From NCBI GenBank assembly GCA_030535245.1, contig JAUNBJ010000007.1, positions 1 through 59,894 of the forward strand: a stretch of 59,894 nucleotides of DNA, written 5' to 3'. The position numbers were made by a program, and so were the translations under genes. Below the pieces are notes generated by a model that had not been told where the DNA came from, did no database searches, and was given only the letters and a program-made list of their open reading frames with translations. Positions 18,170 to 25,974 of this stretch are shown here, piece by piece. Position 1 is the first letter of the stretch, and every line of letters starts with the position of its first letter. The DNA is from Planctomycetia bacterium. Its GTDB lineage: Bacteria; Planctomycetota; Planctomycetia; Pirellulales; Thermoguttaceae.

Positions 18170-18289
18170 GCGCTAGCGCCTGCCACCCGGATTTTTGGCA
18201 ACCGGCGGCAGCCGTAGTCGCTCCCGGTCGTACCGGGTTCCTCTCAAACTCTCCTTCAAAAAACTTTTACTACGCTCACTTCGTTCGCT
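18170..18289 (-). repeat. Intra-operon repeated leader with CCCGGTCGTACCGGG hairpin (copy 2)
   Basis: The 252-bp gap 18067-18318 between the GH38-like gene and GH13 paralogue 3 contains a 10-bp palindrome GCGCTAGCGC (18170-18179) and, at 18215-18289, a near-identical copy of the 13857-13943 block without its 12-bp insertion. The hairpin CCCGGT-CGT-ACCGGG is fully conserved. No gene is visible in this gap. Confidence 0.7.
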
Positions 18290-18318
18290 CTTATTAATAT
18301 TTATTTTTTTATACAGCA

Positions 18319-21300
18319 CTACGGTTCGCGGGTGATTCCCATAAATTCGTCGCTGAACGGACTTTTTTTACCCACCTTGTTGACGGCACGAACCCGATAG
18401 TAGTACCTTGTAAACGGCTCCAGCTTCGTGTCCTCGTACCGCCCCACACGATATTCCCCCGGAGGAACGTCGGCCAGAAACGTCTCGGCACTCGGCGTGA
18501 ATCCGGGCGTCTTGCTGCGATATAGCTCGTAATGATCCAAATCCTTCTCCATGTTCTGCCCCCATTCCAGATACATCTGATCGACACGCTCCCCGTGGAC
18601 CGCACGTGGTCGATCGACAAGCCCCGTGTAAACGCTCCCAATCGGGGCCGGGGCGTCGGAAACAGGGACAGTCGGCAGGGCCTGTTCCTGAACCGGTTTT
18701 CCGGTGTCCAACCGAAGCGTGACGAACGCCGATTTCTCGAAGGCCAGCTCCGGTTTTTCCAACGGTTCCCGGTCGCGTTCCAGCACGTTGCAGCGGGAGT
18801 AGGTCGCATCTTTCGCAAGGTTCTGGGTGAACGTCACTTTGGGAATCGCGTCGCCATTCTGTTCCCAGAATCGCAGGATGTACCCCGTTCCCGGTTTCTC
18901 CGCCGCCTTGAGGGTCAAAAACGCCACGCTCGCCGAATCACATGCCAGGAACGATTTCGACGCGGGAAGCGGGCCGTCCTGCCGGGAAACGGGCGTCGTC
19001 AGCACCGGATGCAGCACCCGTTCGGCCAGTTGGGGAACGTTCCCTTTCCGGTAGTCGCCAGCGTAGGAGGTGATCACGTATCGGAAACGCGGATTGACGA
19101 ACGATCCGCCAGTCGTGTGCATTTGCAGCCAGTCGGTAAACAGGTAGGAATAAAGATGCGACGTTTCGATCTTCTCACCGAAGCAGGTCTTGTCCGGATG
19201 GATTTTACCGAACTCGACCAGATTGCTGTCCTGCTGGATAAGTGCAACGCCGAACGTGCCGTTGCTCACCTCGCTCCAGTCCCGCACCGCCAGATACGCG
19301 TCGGTTCCGTGGCGGGTGACATCTTTTTGCGGCTCCACGATACTACCGTTGAGCTGGGCGTGGAACGTGCCGCCGGGAACGTTAAACGGAAACGCATAAT
19401 ACCCGTAGCGATAATAACGACGCGTGTTGACCAGGTCGCGGACGTGGAACATCTGGTTGTCGATGTCGATCCGCTTCTCGTGGTCGGGAAGGGTGACGGT
19501 CTGCGTGATGTCGGCTTTCGTGGCGTCGTCCTGAAGCGTGACCACGACCGTCTGGCCGCCGTTTCCACGAAGCACCTGAAACTTCGCATCCTTCGACGAG
19601 GTAAACGTTTGGTGATTGTCCCTGGTATAGACGAACTGGTTGCACCGATAGGGGGCCTGGGGGTCTAAAAGCTCCCGATTCAATTCCCTGTCGAAAAGGC
19701 TGGAAATCGAGCCGTCGGCCGCAAACTTGAGTTTGTAAAAACGATTCTCCACCACCGGTGGCGTCGCGTGGGCAACCGGGGCGATTGCCGAAGTTTTACG
19801 CTGCGAAAGCGGAACCGTCGTGTACCCAAACGCCGGCACGTCCACCTCCAGACCCTCCAGAAACTCCCTGCGTGGCTGAAGCGTGGGATTGAACACCAGC
19901 AGGGCATCCTCGGCAACCCGCACTTTGCCGGCCAGCGTTTGCAGTGCGCGTTGGGATTCCTCGACGGCGGTTTTCTCGGCCTTTTCGATCCAGTCGCGAT
20001 GCTGGAGCCACGTTTCATACACCCGACGCCCCTGATACCCGCTGGTGCCGTAGGAATGTTCGTCGTTCCAGATCAGCATGTCCCACGCCCGACGGAACGC
20101 CTCGGCTGGATAACGGTAGTTTTCCTCCACCAGACTGGCCACCGACGCCAGTTTTTCGGCAGTCGGCAAAAGACGGTCGGCGGCAAACTTCTGAGCCAAC
20201 AACTCCGGAGCACAAATCGGATGTTGCGACCAACCACTGGTCATGTCGCCGCGAAGCGCGGGGATGTGGGCGTCAAACGTTTCCCGCAAACGACGGAACG
20301 GTTCGGAAAGATCGCCAACCGTGCGGATTTCCGGATACCGCCACTGCGCATTCCACGCTTTCGCCTTGTTCGCGTTGTATAGATTGGGCCTTTCGTCGTC
20401 GCCGTAATTCGCGAACAACCAGACGTCGTAGGGATACCGCTTTTCCAGCTTCGCAAGCTGTCGACCCATGCAGCGGGTCAGGACGTTGGAGTCTTGAATG
20501 GAGCGGTGCCAGCCAAACGCCGTTCCGCCATGGTCGTATTGGGTGGAACACCAAACCAGCATTTTGCTCTTTTCGTCGGCTCCCAGCCAGTAAAACACCA
20601 TCGGAAGCGGGGAATCGTATCGCACATCCACCCGGCTGCCACCGCCGCCCGCGTCGGGGTTCCACGTTCCGGAAATCTTGGTCTTGTCCATCGGCCAGAT
20701 CGTCGATTTTAGCGGATTCCACTGGTTCGGGCAAAACAGGATATTTCGGATTCCCGCGTCGGCATACGGTGCGACAATCGACCAGCTCATGCCGTTGTTA
20801 TCGCACATCATCATGGTGTCGGTGTCGAGATTCCACCGTTCTTCCAGCCATCGTTTGGTGTACGCACTGCGGCAGAGTTCCTCAAAACCGTAAACCTGCG
20901 TGTGGTTTCCGGCACAGGTGGCTCCAATTCCGATCAGCCCCTTTTTCACGTAATTTTCAATGACGTTTTTCGCCGCTTCCTCGCTGCGATCCTGCCCGTA
21001 ATTGCTCCAGAACCAAACCCCCTCGCTCATGTAACGATAACGCGACGCGTCGGGCCAGTCTTTCGTCTGGTCGACAAGCGCCATCGCCTGGTCGTAGCAT
21101 TCACTCGACATTTTACGTTGGATGTACTGCGAGTTGTGCAGGCCAATATCGCAGTGCGTCGAGCTGACGACGTAAATCGTCCAGGGACGCGGGAGGTGCC
21201 ACGGAACGGTTTTTTCCGCGAGAAGGGTTCCTTTGCCGTCCCGGAGTGTCCAGAGCGTATCGACCGCCCCCAGGTCGGCGGGGAGCATGGCGAAACGGTG

Positions 21301-21561
21301 ATTTTCCCCCATGCCAAGCGGGGAGAGCGTCGTTTCACAGAGCGTTTTCCCGTTCCGCGAAACGGTCAGGAACACCGGCCCCGAATCCCGCGACGCGACG
21401 ACCGTGATTTCCGCCCGCTGCATGGCAGGTTCCGCACGGGTGACAAGCGACGTGGGGGTGACGTCCCAGCTTTCGATCCATGGTTTTTCCTGAGCAAACA
21501 GCACGACAGACAAACAGAGAAACAGACTGAAAAAGAACAGGAAGATGGGTTTCAGTGTCAT
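18319..21561 (-). CDS. Secreted GH38-like glycosidase (alpha-mannosidase superfamily) with C-terminal FnIII domain
   Basis: A 1080-residue exported protein (signal peptide to about residue 24). After a beta domain comes a GH38-type catalytic region: SSTHCDIG (H136, D138), MCDNNGMSW (candidate nucleophile D254), ANYGDD near 385, and WNDEHSYGTSG (H502). H136, D138, D254 and H502 correspond to the zinc ligands and nucleophile of family 38, although the usual HxDxGW and DxFGHS contexts are altered, so this is a divergent branch. A large beta-sandwich follows, then a fibronectin-III domain at the C-terminus (YELYRSKTPGF, YYYRVRAVN). It is the first gene of the operon. Substrate: an alpha-mannoside or related glycan, by inference. 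Confidence 0.75.
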   Translation of the reverse strand: MTLKPIFLFFFSLFLCLSVVLFAQEKPWIESWDVTPTSLVTRAEPAMQRAEITVVASRDSGPVFLTVSRNGKTLCETTLSPLGMGENHRFAMLPADLGAVDTLWTLRDGKGTLLAEKTVPWHLPRPWTIYVVSSTHCDIGLHNSQYIQRKMSSECYDQAMALVDQTKDWPDASRYRYMSEGVWFWSNYGQDRSEEAAKNVIENYVKKGLIGIGATCAGNHTQVYGFEELCRSAYTKRWLEERWNLDTDTMMMCDNNGMSWSIVAPYADAGIRNILFCPNQWNPLKSTIWPMDKTKISGTWNPDAGGGGSRVDVRYDSPLPMVFYWLGADEKSKMLVWCSTQYDHGGTAFGWHRSIQDSNVLTRCMGRQLAKLEKRYPYDVWLFANYGDDERPNLYNANKAKAWNAQWRYPEIRTVGDLSEPFRRLRETFDAHIPALRGDMTSGWSQHPICAPELLAQKFAADRLLPTAEKLASVASLVEENYRYPAEAFRRAWDMLIWNDEHSYGTSGYQGRRVYETWLQHRDWIEKAEKTAVEESQRALQTLAGKVRVAEDALLVFNPTLQPRREFLEGLEVDVPAFGYTTVPLSQRKTSAIAPVAHATPPVVENRFYKLKFAADGSISSLFDRELNRELLDPQAPYRCNQFVYTRDNHQTFTSSKDAKFQVLRGNGGQTVVVTLQDDATKADITQTVTLPDHEKRIDIDNQMFHVRDLVNTRRYYRYGYYAFPFNVPGGTFHAQLNGSIVEPQKDVTRHGTDAYLAVRDWSEVSNGTFGVALIQQDSNLVEFGKIHPDKTCFGEKIETSHLYSYLFTDWLQMHTTGGSFVNPRFRYVITSYAGDYRKGNVPQLAERVLHPVLTTPVSRQDGPLPASKSFLACDSASVAFLTLKAAEKPGTGYILRFWEQNGDAIPKVTFTQNLAKDATYSRCNVLERDREPLEKPELAFEKSAFVTLRLDTGKPVQEQALPTVPVSDAPAPIGSVYTGLVDRPRAVHGERVDQMYLEWGQNMEKDLDHYELYRSKTPGFTPSAETFLADVPPGEYRVGRYEDTKLEPFTRYYYRVRAVNKVGKKSPFSDEFMGITREP

Positions 21562-21602
21562 GGGCGGGATTCCTTAAAGGGAAGGGAAAAACATTTTCCT
21601 TC

Positions 21603-21631
21603 ATTCTACAGGACGCCCCACCTCTTTGCAA
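21603..21631 (-). promoter_or_regulatory. Promoter of the glycan operon
   Basis: On the minus strand TTGCAA (21626-21631) and TAGAAT (21603-21608) are spaced by 17 bp, about 45 bp upstream of the GH38-like start codon. Confidence 0.7.
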
Positions 21632-21691
21632 GGTGTTCGGAGGGTATAAATTTTGTTTCTTTTTATGTAAAAAAGGAAAGGAAAAAACGCA

Positions 21692-21736
21692 TGAATTAAT
21701 GCCATTAACCATTAACCATTGACCCTTAACCATTAT
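21692..21736. repeat. Heptamer tandem repeat between divergent genes
   Basis: ATTAACC-type units with one diverged unit lie in the 264-bp divergent gap between the GH38-like gene and nfnA-like gene, outside both predicted promoters. Confidence 0.8.
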
Positions 21737-21753
21737 TCTAAAAGTACCGGTTC

Positions 21754-21781
21754 TTGTAAAAAAATGAAAATCGGGTATAAT
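21754..21781 (+). promoter_or_regulatory. Promoter of the Nfn-type gene pair
   Basis: TTGTAA (21754-21759) and TATAAT (21776-21781) are separated by 16 bp, 45 bp before the ATG at 21826. Confidence 0.7.
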
Positions 21782-21825
21782 TCCGCAAATGTATTATTAG
21801 GAAATCCTTCTTTAGGAAACAGGCC

Positions 21826-22662
21826 ATGCTGGAGATATTGGAAAAACGGGAAGTCGCCCCGAATATTCATGAAATGATCATTCACGCGCCGGACGTGGCG
21901 GCAAAGGCGCAGCCGGGCCAGTTCGTTATCGTGATGGCCGAGGAAATCGGGGAGCGTATCCCGCTGACCATTGCCGATTACGACGCGAAAAAAGGCACCG
22001 TTACGCTGGTGTTGATGAAAGTCGGCCTGACTTCAACGAAACTTTCCCGCATGAACGAGGGGGATTCGCTGTACGCACTGATTGGTCCATTGGGGCACGC
22101 TTCGGAAACCGGCAATCTGGGCACGGTCGTGCTGGTGGCGGGGGGCGTCGGGACGGCGCCGGTTTATCCGATTGCCAAACTGCTGCACGAGCAGGGGAAC
22201 AAAGTCATTACGATTCAGGGGTCGCGGACGAAAGACCTGCTGTTCTGGGTGGATCGTCTGGAAGCGGTAAGCGACGAGCATATCGTCACGACGGACGACG
22301 GCACGTTTGGTCGCAAGGCGATGGTGACGGAACCGTTGAAAGAGGTGCTGGAACGAGAGCCGGTGGCGTGCGTCTGGGTGATTGGCCCGGCGATCATGAT
22401 GAAATTTTGTGCCTTGACGACGAAACCGTTCGGGGTAAAGACGATGGCCAGCCTGAATACCATCATGATCGATGGTACGGGGATGTGCGGCGGGTGCCGT
22501 TGCACCGTGGGTGGCGAGACGAAATTCACCTGCTGCGACGGGCCAGAATTCGATGCGCATCAGATCGACTGGGATTCCGTCATGAAGCGCCAGCGGATTT
22601 ATCGCTGCGAGGAGCAGTGCTCGATGGATCGATACGTCGCGCAGGCCGGACTGGGAAAGTGA
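21826..22662 (+). CDS. nfnA: NfnA-type FAD/NAD-binding [2Fe-2S] oxidoreductase subunit
   Basis: A 278-residue ferredoxin-NADP reductase-like subunit. The FAD-binding beta barrel has GERIPLTIADYD (near 42-53); the NAD(P)-binding fold has VVLVAGGVGTAPVYP (101-115). The C-terminal iron-sulfur site reads DGTGMCGGCRC...TCCDGPEFD (C221, C224, C236/237), as in NfnA, SudB and PyrK relatives. Next to an NfnB/GltA-type gene 18 bp downstream, it is best read as the small subunit of NADH-dependent reduced ferredoxin:NADP+ oxidoreductase, which couples NADH and ferredoxin oxidation to NADP+ reduction in the cytoplasm. A sulfide dehydrogenase role is the main alternative. Confidence 0.85.
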   Translation: MLEILEKREVAPNIHEMIIHAPDVAAKAQPGQFVIVMAEEIGERIPLTIADYDAKKGTVTLVLMKVGLTSTKLSRMNEGDSLYALIGPLGHASETGNLGTVVLVAGGVGTAPVYPIAKLLHEQGNKVITIQGSRTKDLLFWVDRLEAVSDEHIVTTDDGTFGRKAMVTEPLKEVLEREPVACVWVIGPAIMMKFCALTTKPFGVKTMASLNTIMIDGTGMCGGCRCTVGGETKFTCCDGPEFDAHQIDWDSVMKRQRIYRCEEQCSMDRYVAQAGLGK

Positions 22663-22680
22663 GCTGACGAGGTTTTCAAA

Positions 22681-24081
22681 ATGAAAAAGATTCAGGATAT
22701 TCAACCTACCCGTACCCCCATGCGGGAGCAAGACCCCAAAGTGCGTGCCCATAATTTCAAGGAGGTGCCGCTTGGGTATTCCCCGGAGGAAGCGCGTTGC
22801 GAGGCGGCGCGTTGTCTGAACTGTCCGAAGCCGTTGTGCGTGACGGGGTGTCCGGTGAACGTGCGGATTCCGGAGTTTATCGCGTGTGTGGATCGGGGGG
22901 ATTTCGCGGAAGCGGCACGGGTGATTAAAAAGACAAACGCGTTGCCAGCGGTCTGTGGTCGGGTTTGTCCGCAGGAGAATCAGTGCGAGTCGAAGTGCGT
23001 GCTGGGGAAGAAGCTGGAACCGGTGGCGATTGGGCGGCTGGAGCGGTTTGTGGCGGACTACGAGCGGGAGCATGACCTGACCGAGATTCCGGAAAAAGCA
23101 CCGGCCAACGGGAAGAAGATTGCCGTGATCGGTTCCGGGCCGGCGGGGTTAACCGTGGCGGGGGACATGATTCTGAAGGGGTACGACGTCACCGTTTACG
23201 AGGCGTTCCACAAGGCGGGGGGGGTGCTGATGTACGGCATTCCGGAGTTCCGTCTCCCCAAGGCGATCGTGCAGAACGAGGTGGAATACCTTCGTCGGCT
23301 GGGGGTGAAATTCGCGTTGAACCAGGTGGGGGGGCGATCGGTCGATATTCACGAATTGCTGACGGACAAGGGTTTTTCCGCCGTGTTTTTGGGGGTGGGA
23401 GCGGGGTTGCCGTCGTTCATGGCGATTCCGGGCACCGATTTGGGGGGTGTTTATTCGGCCAACGAGTATTTGACCCGAAGCAACCTGATGAAGGCGTATC
23501 TGTTCCCGGAATACGACACGCCGATTGTTCGTGGCCAGCATGTGTGCGTTGTTGGAGGGGGCAACGTGGCGATGGACGCGGCGCGTACGGCGTTGCGGCT
23601 GGGTGCCGAGACGGTGAAGATCGTTTACCGTCGTTCGCGTGTCGAGCTTCCGGCGCGGGCCGAGGAGGTTCATCATGCCGAGCAGGAGGGGGTCGAGTTC
23701 CTGATGTTGGCCAGTCCGGTTTCCTTGCAGGGGGATGAAAACGGGATGTTGCAGACCGTCACGTGCGAGCGGATGGAGTTGGGCGAGCCGGATGCGTCGG
23801 GGCGTCGGCGTCCGGTGGCGATTCCCGGTTCGGAATTTACGTTTGCGTGCGATTTGATGATTTTCGCCGTGGGCACGGGGGCGAATCCGTTGGTGACGAA
23901 ATCGGTGGAAGGGTTGGCGTTGAACAGACGCGGCTACATCGAGGCGGACGAAAATGGACGGACGAGCCTGCCGGGTGTCTGGGCGGGGGGGGACATTGTG
24001 ACGGGTGCCGCCACGGTGATCCAAGCCATGGGCGCGGGTCGCAAGGCGGCGGCGGACATGGACGCGGTTTTAAGCCGTTAG
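22681..24081 (+). CDS. nfnB: NfnB/GltA-type NADPH-dependent oxidoreductase (glutamate synthase small-chain family)
   Basis: A 466-residue protein with an N-terminal double [4Fe-4S] domain (CEAARCLNCPKPLCVTGCPV and CGRVCPQENQCESKC), then FAD-binding GSGPAGLTVAGDM and NADPH-binding GGGNVAMDAARTALRLG Rossmann motifs and a C-terminal GDIVTGAATVIQAMGAG flavin motif. This is the layout of NfnB and of glutamate synthase beta chain. No glutamate synthase large subunit is nearby, while the NfnA partner is directly upstream, so the electron-bifurcating transhydrogenase is favoured. This pair fits an anaerobic or fermentative lifestyle. Confidence 0.85.
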   Translation: MKKIQDIQPTRTPMREQDPKVRAHNFKEVPLGYSPEEARCEAARCLNCPKPLCVTGCPVNVRIPEFIACVDRGDFAEAARVIKKTNALPAVCGRVCPQENQCESKCVLGKKLEPVAIGRLERFVADYEREHDLTEIPEKAPANGKKIAVIGSGPAGLTVAGDMILKGYDVTVYEAFHKAGGVLMYGIPEFRLPKAIVQNEVEYLRRLGVKFALNQVGGRSVDIHELLTDKGFSAVFLGVGAGLPSFMAIPGTDLGGVYSANEYLTRSNLMKAYLFPEYDTPIVRGQHVCVVGGGNVAMDAARTALRLGAETVKIVYRRSRVELPARAEEVHHAEQEGVEFLMLASPVSLQGDENGMLQTVTCERMELGEPDASGRRRPVAIPGSEFTFACDLMIFAVGTGANPLVTKSVEGLALNRRGYIEADENGRTSLPGVWAGGDIVTGAATVIQAMGAGRKAAADMDAVLSR

Positions 24082-24160
24082 TCGTCCGCATGGTGTTTTA
24101 GAAGTTATTGATTGTTATTTGTTTCGTATCCGTTTGCGAGAAATCGCGTTGAGAGTTTCC

Positions 24161-24337
24161 ATGAACCGTTCCCAATACACGATCGAACGAAAGCCGAATG
24201 GCGTGTTGCTGGTGCGGGTGCATTCTGTCGATTTGGAAGGCAAGCCGTTGCCGGACGCGGTGTTTACATTTCGTCCGAACGATCCGCAGTACGAGTCGTG
24301 GCAAAAGCGTTTTCAGGAACAGCAGGCGGGCAAGTAA
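24161..24337 (+). CDS. Small hypothetical protein (58 aa)
   Basis: A 58-residue hydrophilic ORF starting at ATG 24161, with GAGAG at 24151-24155 as a possible ribosome site. The sequence (MNRSQYTIERKPNGVLLVRVHS, then a proline/aspartate-rich end) has alternating hydrophobic residues compatible with a short beta-hairpin and codon use like its neighbours. A terminator follows immediately, which supports a real transcript end. I recognise no family. An in-frame start at 24119 is possible but less likely. Confidence 0.45.
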   Translation: MNRSQYTIERKPNGVLLVRVHSVDLEGKPLPDAVFTFRPNDPQYESWQKRFQEQQAGK

Positions 24338-24356
24338 CGTAAAAACGAAATTTTTC

Positions 24357-24379
24357 TTGCCGGCTTCTCCGGCATTTTT
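24357..24379 (+). terminator. Intrinsic terminator upstream of the trp operon
   Basis: GCCGG (24359-24363) pairs with CCGGC (24369-24373), loop CTTCT, followed by ATTTTTG; a second GCCGG-rich stretch with T7 follows at about 24380-24412. It isolates the trp genes from the Nfn unit. Confidence 0.65.
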
Positions 24380-24436
24380 GCCGTGATTTGCCGGCTTTTT
24401 TTAGATATTCGCCCCCTCGGTATTCGGGGGTGGCGT

Positions 24437-24444
24437 GGTATAAT
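24437..24444 (+). promoter_or_regulatory. Extended -10 promoter of the trp operon
   Basis: TGGTATAAT-type extended -10 (TATAAT 24439-24444) with no clear -35; the identical TGGTATAAT occurs before dnaE. The ~60-nt leader contains an imperfect CGGACG/CGTCCG pair flanking 15 nt, but no leader peptide rich in Trp and no U tract, so attenuation is not supported. Confidence 0.55.
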
Positions 24445-24507
24445 GAAAGGACGGACGAGATACGGATTCTCACGTCCGAAGGCCATTTCAGGAAAAGGGC
24501 AGCAATC

Positions 24508-25974
24508 ATGTTTCCTACACTTGTCGAAGCGAAGGAATGGGCGGTTACGTATCCGAATATTCCCGTGTGTCGGGAGATTTATTCGGACGTAAAAACGCCG
24601 ATCGAGGTTTTGAAAACGTTAAAGACGGTAAGCCGGCACTGTTTCATGCTGGAGAGTCTGGAAAGTTCCCGGAGTTGGGGACGGTACACCTTTCTGGGGT
24701 TTGATCCGAAACTGGAGCTGACCTGCCTGGATGGGAAATTGACGGTAAATTCCGGGATGAAGATGACGTTTGACGTCGTACATCCGCGTGACACCATCCG
24801 GCAGATTTTGGAGGAGAACCGTAGCCCGCGGCTTCCCGGAATGCCACCGTTTACCGGGGGGCTGGTGGGGTATTTCGCTTACGACTACATCAAGTATAGC
24901 GAACCGACCCTGAAACTCGACGCCGAGGATACGGAAGGTTTCATGGATGTCGATTTGATGCTGTTTGACAAGGTGATCGCGTTCGACAACCTGCGGCAGA
25001 AAATGCTGTTGATTGTCAACATAAAGACGGACGCGTTGGAAACGAACTACCGTCATGCCGAGATGGAGCTGGAAAATCTGGCCCAACTGGTGCGTCATGG
25101 AACGGCAAAAACGCCGGAACGGGGGATTTTGAAATCGGAGCTGCGGCCACTGTTCACGAAGGAACGGTACTGCCAGATGGTAGCGCGGGCGAAGGAGTTC
25201 ATTCGCGAGGGGGATATTTTTCAGGTGGTGCCGTCGAACCGTTGGGAGGCGGACTTCGAGGGGAGCCTGTTCGACGCGTATCGGGTATTTCGCACGACGA
25301 ACCCTTCGCCGTACATGTTTTATTTTAGTGGCGAGAGTGCCGAGATTGCCGGGGCGTCGCCGGAGACGCTGGTGAAGGTGAGCGACGGCATGGTGTATAC
25401 GTTTCCGCTGGCCGGATCGCGACCGCGTGGGAAAACGGAGGCGGAGGACGCGCAATTGGAGGCGGAGCTATTGGCTGACCCCAAGGAATTGGCGGAGCAT
25501 AACATGCTGGTCGATTTGGGACGCAACGACCTGGGAAAAATCTGTGCGTTTGGTTCTGTGGAGGTGGAGCGATACCTGCAAATTTTGCGGTTTTCGCATA
25601 TCATGCACATCGGCTCGACCGTTCGAGGGAGACTACGTTCGGAATGCACGCCTTTGGACGCCATGGACGCCGTGCTTCCCGCCGGAACGCTCTCCGGAGC
25701 ACCGAAAATCCGAGCGTGCGAAATCATCAACGCGTTGGAAAACAACAAACGGGGCATTTATGGCGGTGCGATCGGCTACATTGATTTTTCCGGGAATCTG
25801 GATACCTGCATCGGCATTCGGATTGCCTACAAAAAGAATGGCAAGGTGTTCATTCGGGCCGGGGCGGGAATCGTCGCGGACAGTGTTCCGGAGACGGAAT
25901 TTCAGGAGTGTGTCAACAAATCGCAGGCGGTGGTCAACGCCATCCGTACTGCGTCGGAGGGAATTGACTTATGA
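24508..25974 (+). CDS. trpE: Anthranilate synthase component I
   Basis: A 488-residue chorismate-binding enzyme that makes anthranilate from chorismate and ammonia. The ATG at 24508 is used because it gives the usual TrpE length and N-terminus; an in-frame ATG at 24388 would run over the promoter. N-terminal tryptophan-feedback segment LESLESSRSWGRYTFLGF; catalytic block IREGDIFQVVPSNRW, NPSPYMFY, GASPETLVKV, PLAGSRPRG, DLGRNDLG, PAGTLSGAPKIRA and a C-terminal RAGAGIVADS. The stop overlaps the trpGD start (ATGA), so the two subunits are translationally coupled. Confidence 0.96.
   Translation: MFPTLVEAKEWAVTYPNIPVCREIYSDVKTPIEVLKTLKTVSRHCFMLESLESSRSWGRYTFLGFDPKLELTCLDGKLTVNSGMKMTFDVVHPRDTIRQILEENRSPRLPGMPPFTGGLVGYFAYDYIKYSEPTLKLDAEDTEGFMDVDLMLFDKVIAFDNLRQKMLLIVNIKTDALETNYRHAEMELENLAQLVRHGTAKTPERGILKSELRPLFTKERYCQMVARAKEFIREGDIFQVVPSNRWEADFEGSLFDAYRVFRTTNPSPYMFYFSGESAEIAGASPETLVKVSDGMVYTFPLAGSRPRGKTEAEDAQLEAELLADPKELAEHNMLVDLGRNDLGKICAFGSVEVERYLQILRFSHIMHIGSTVRGRLRSECTPLDAMDAVLPAGTLSGAPKIRACEIINALENNKRGIYGGAIGYIDFSGNLDTCIGIRIAYKKNGKVFIRAGAGIVADSVPETEFQECVNKSQAVVNAIRTASEGIDL

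Noticed and set aside
24437..24507. Trp attenuator or leader peptide before trpE
   Set aside because: No short ORF with tandem Trp codons and no terminator-type U tract; only a weak hairpin.
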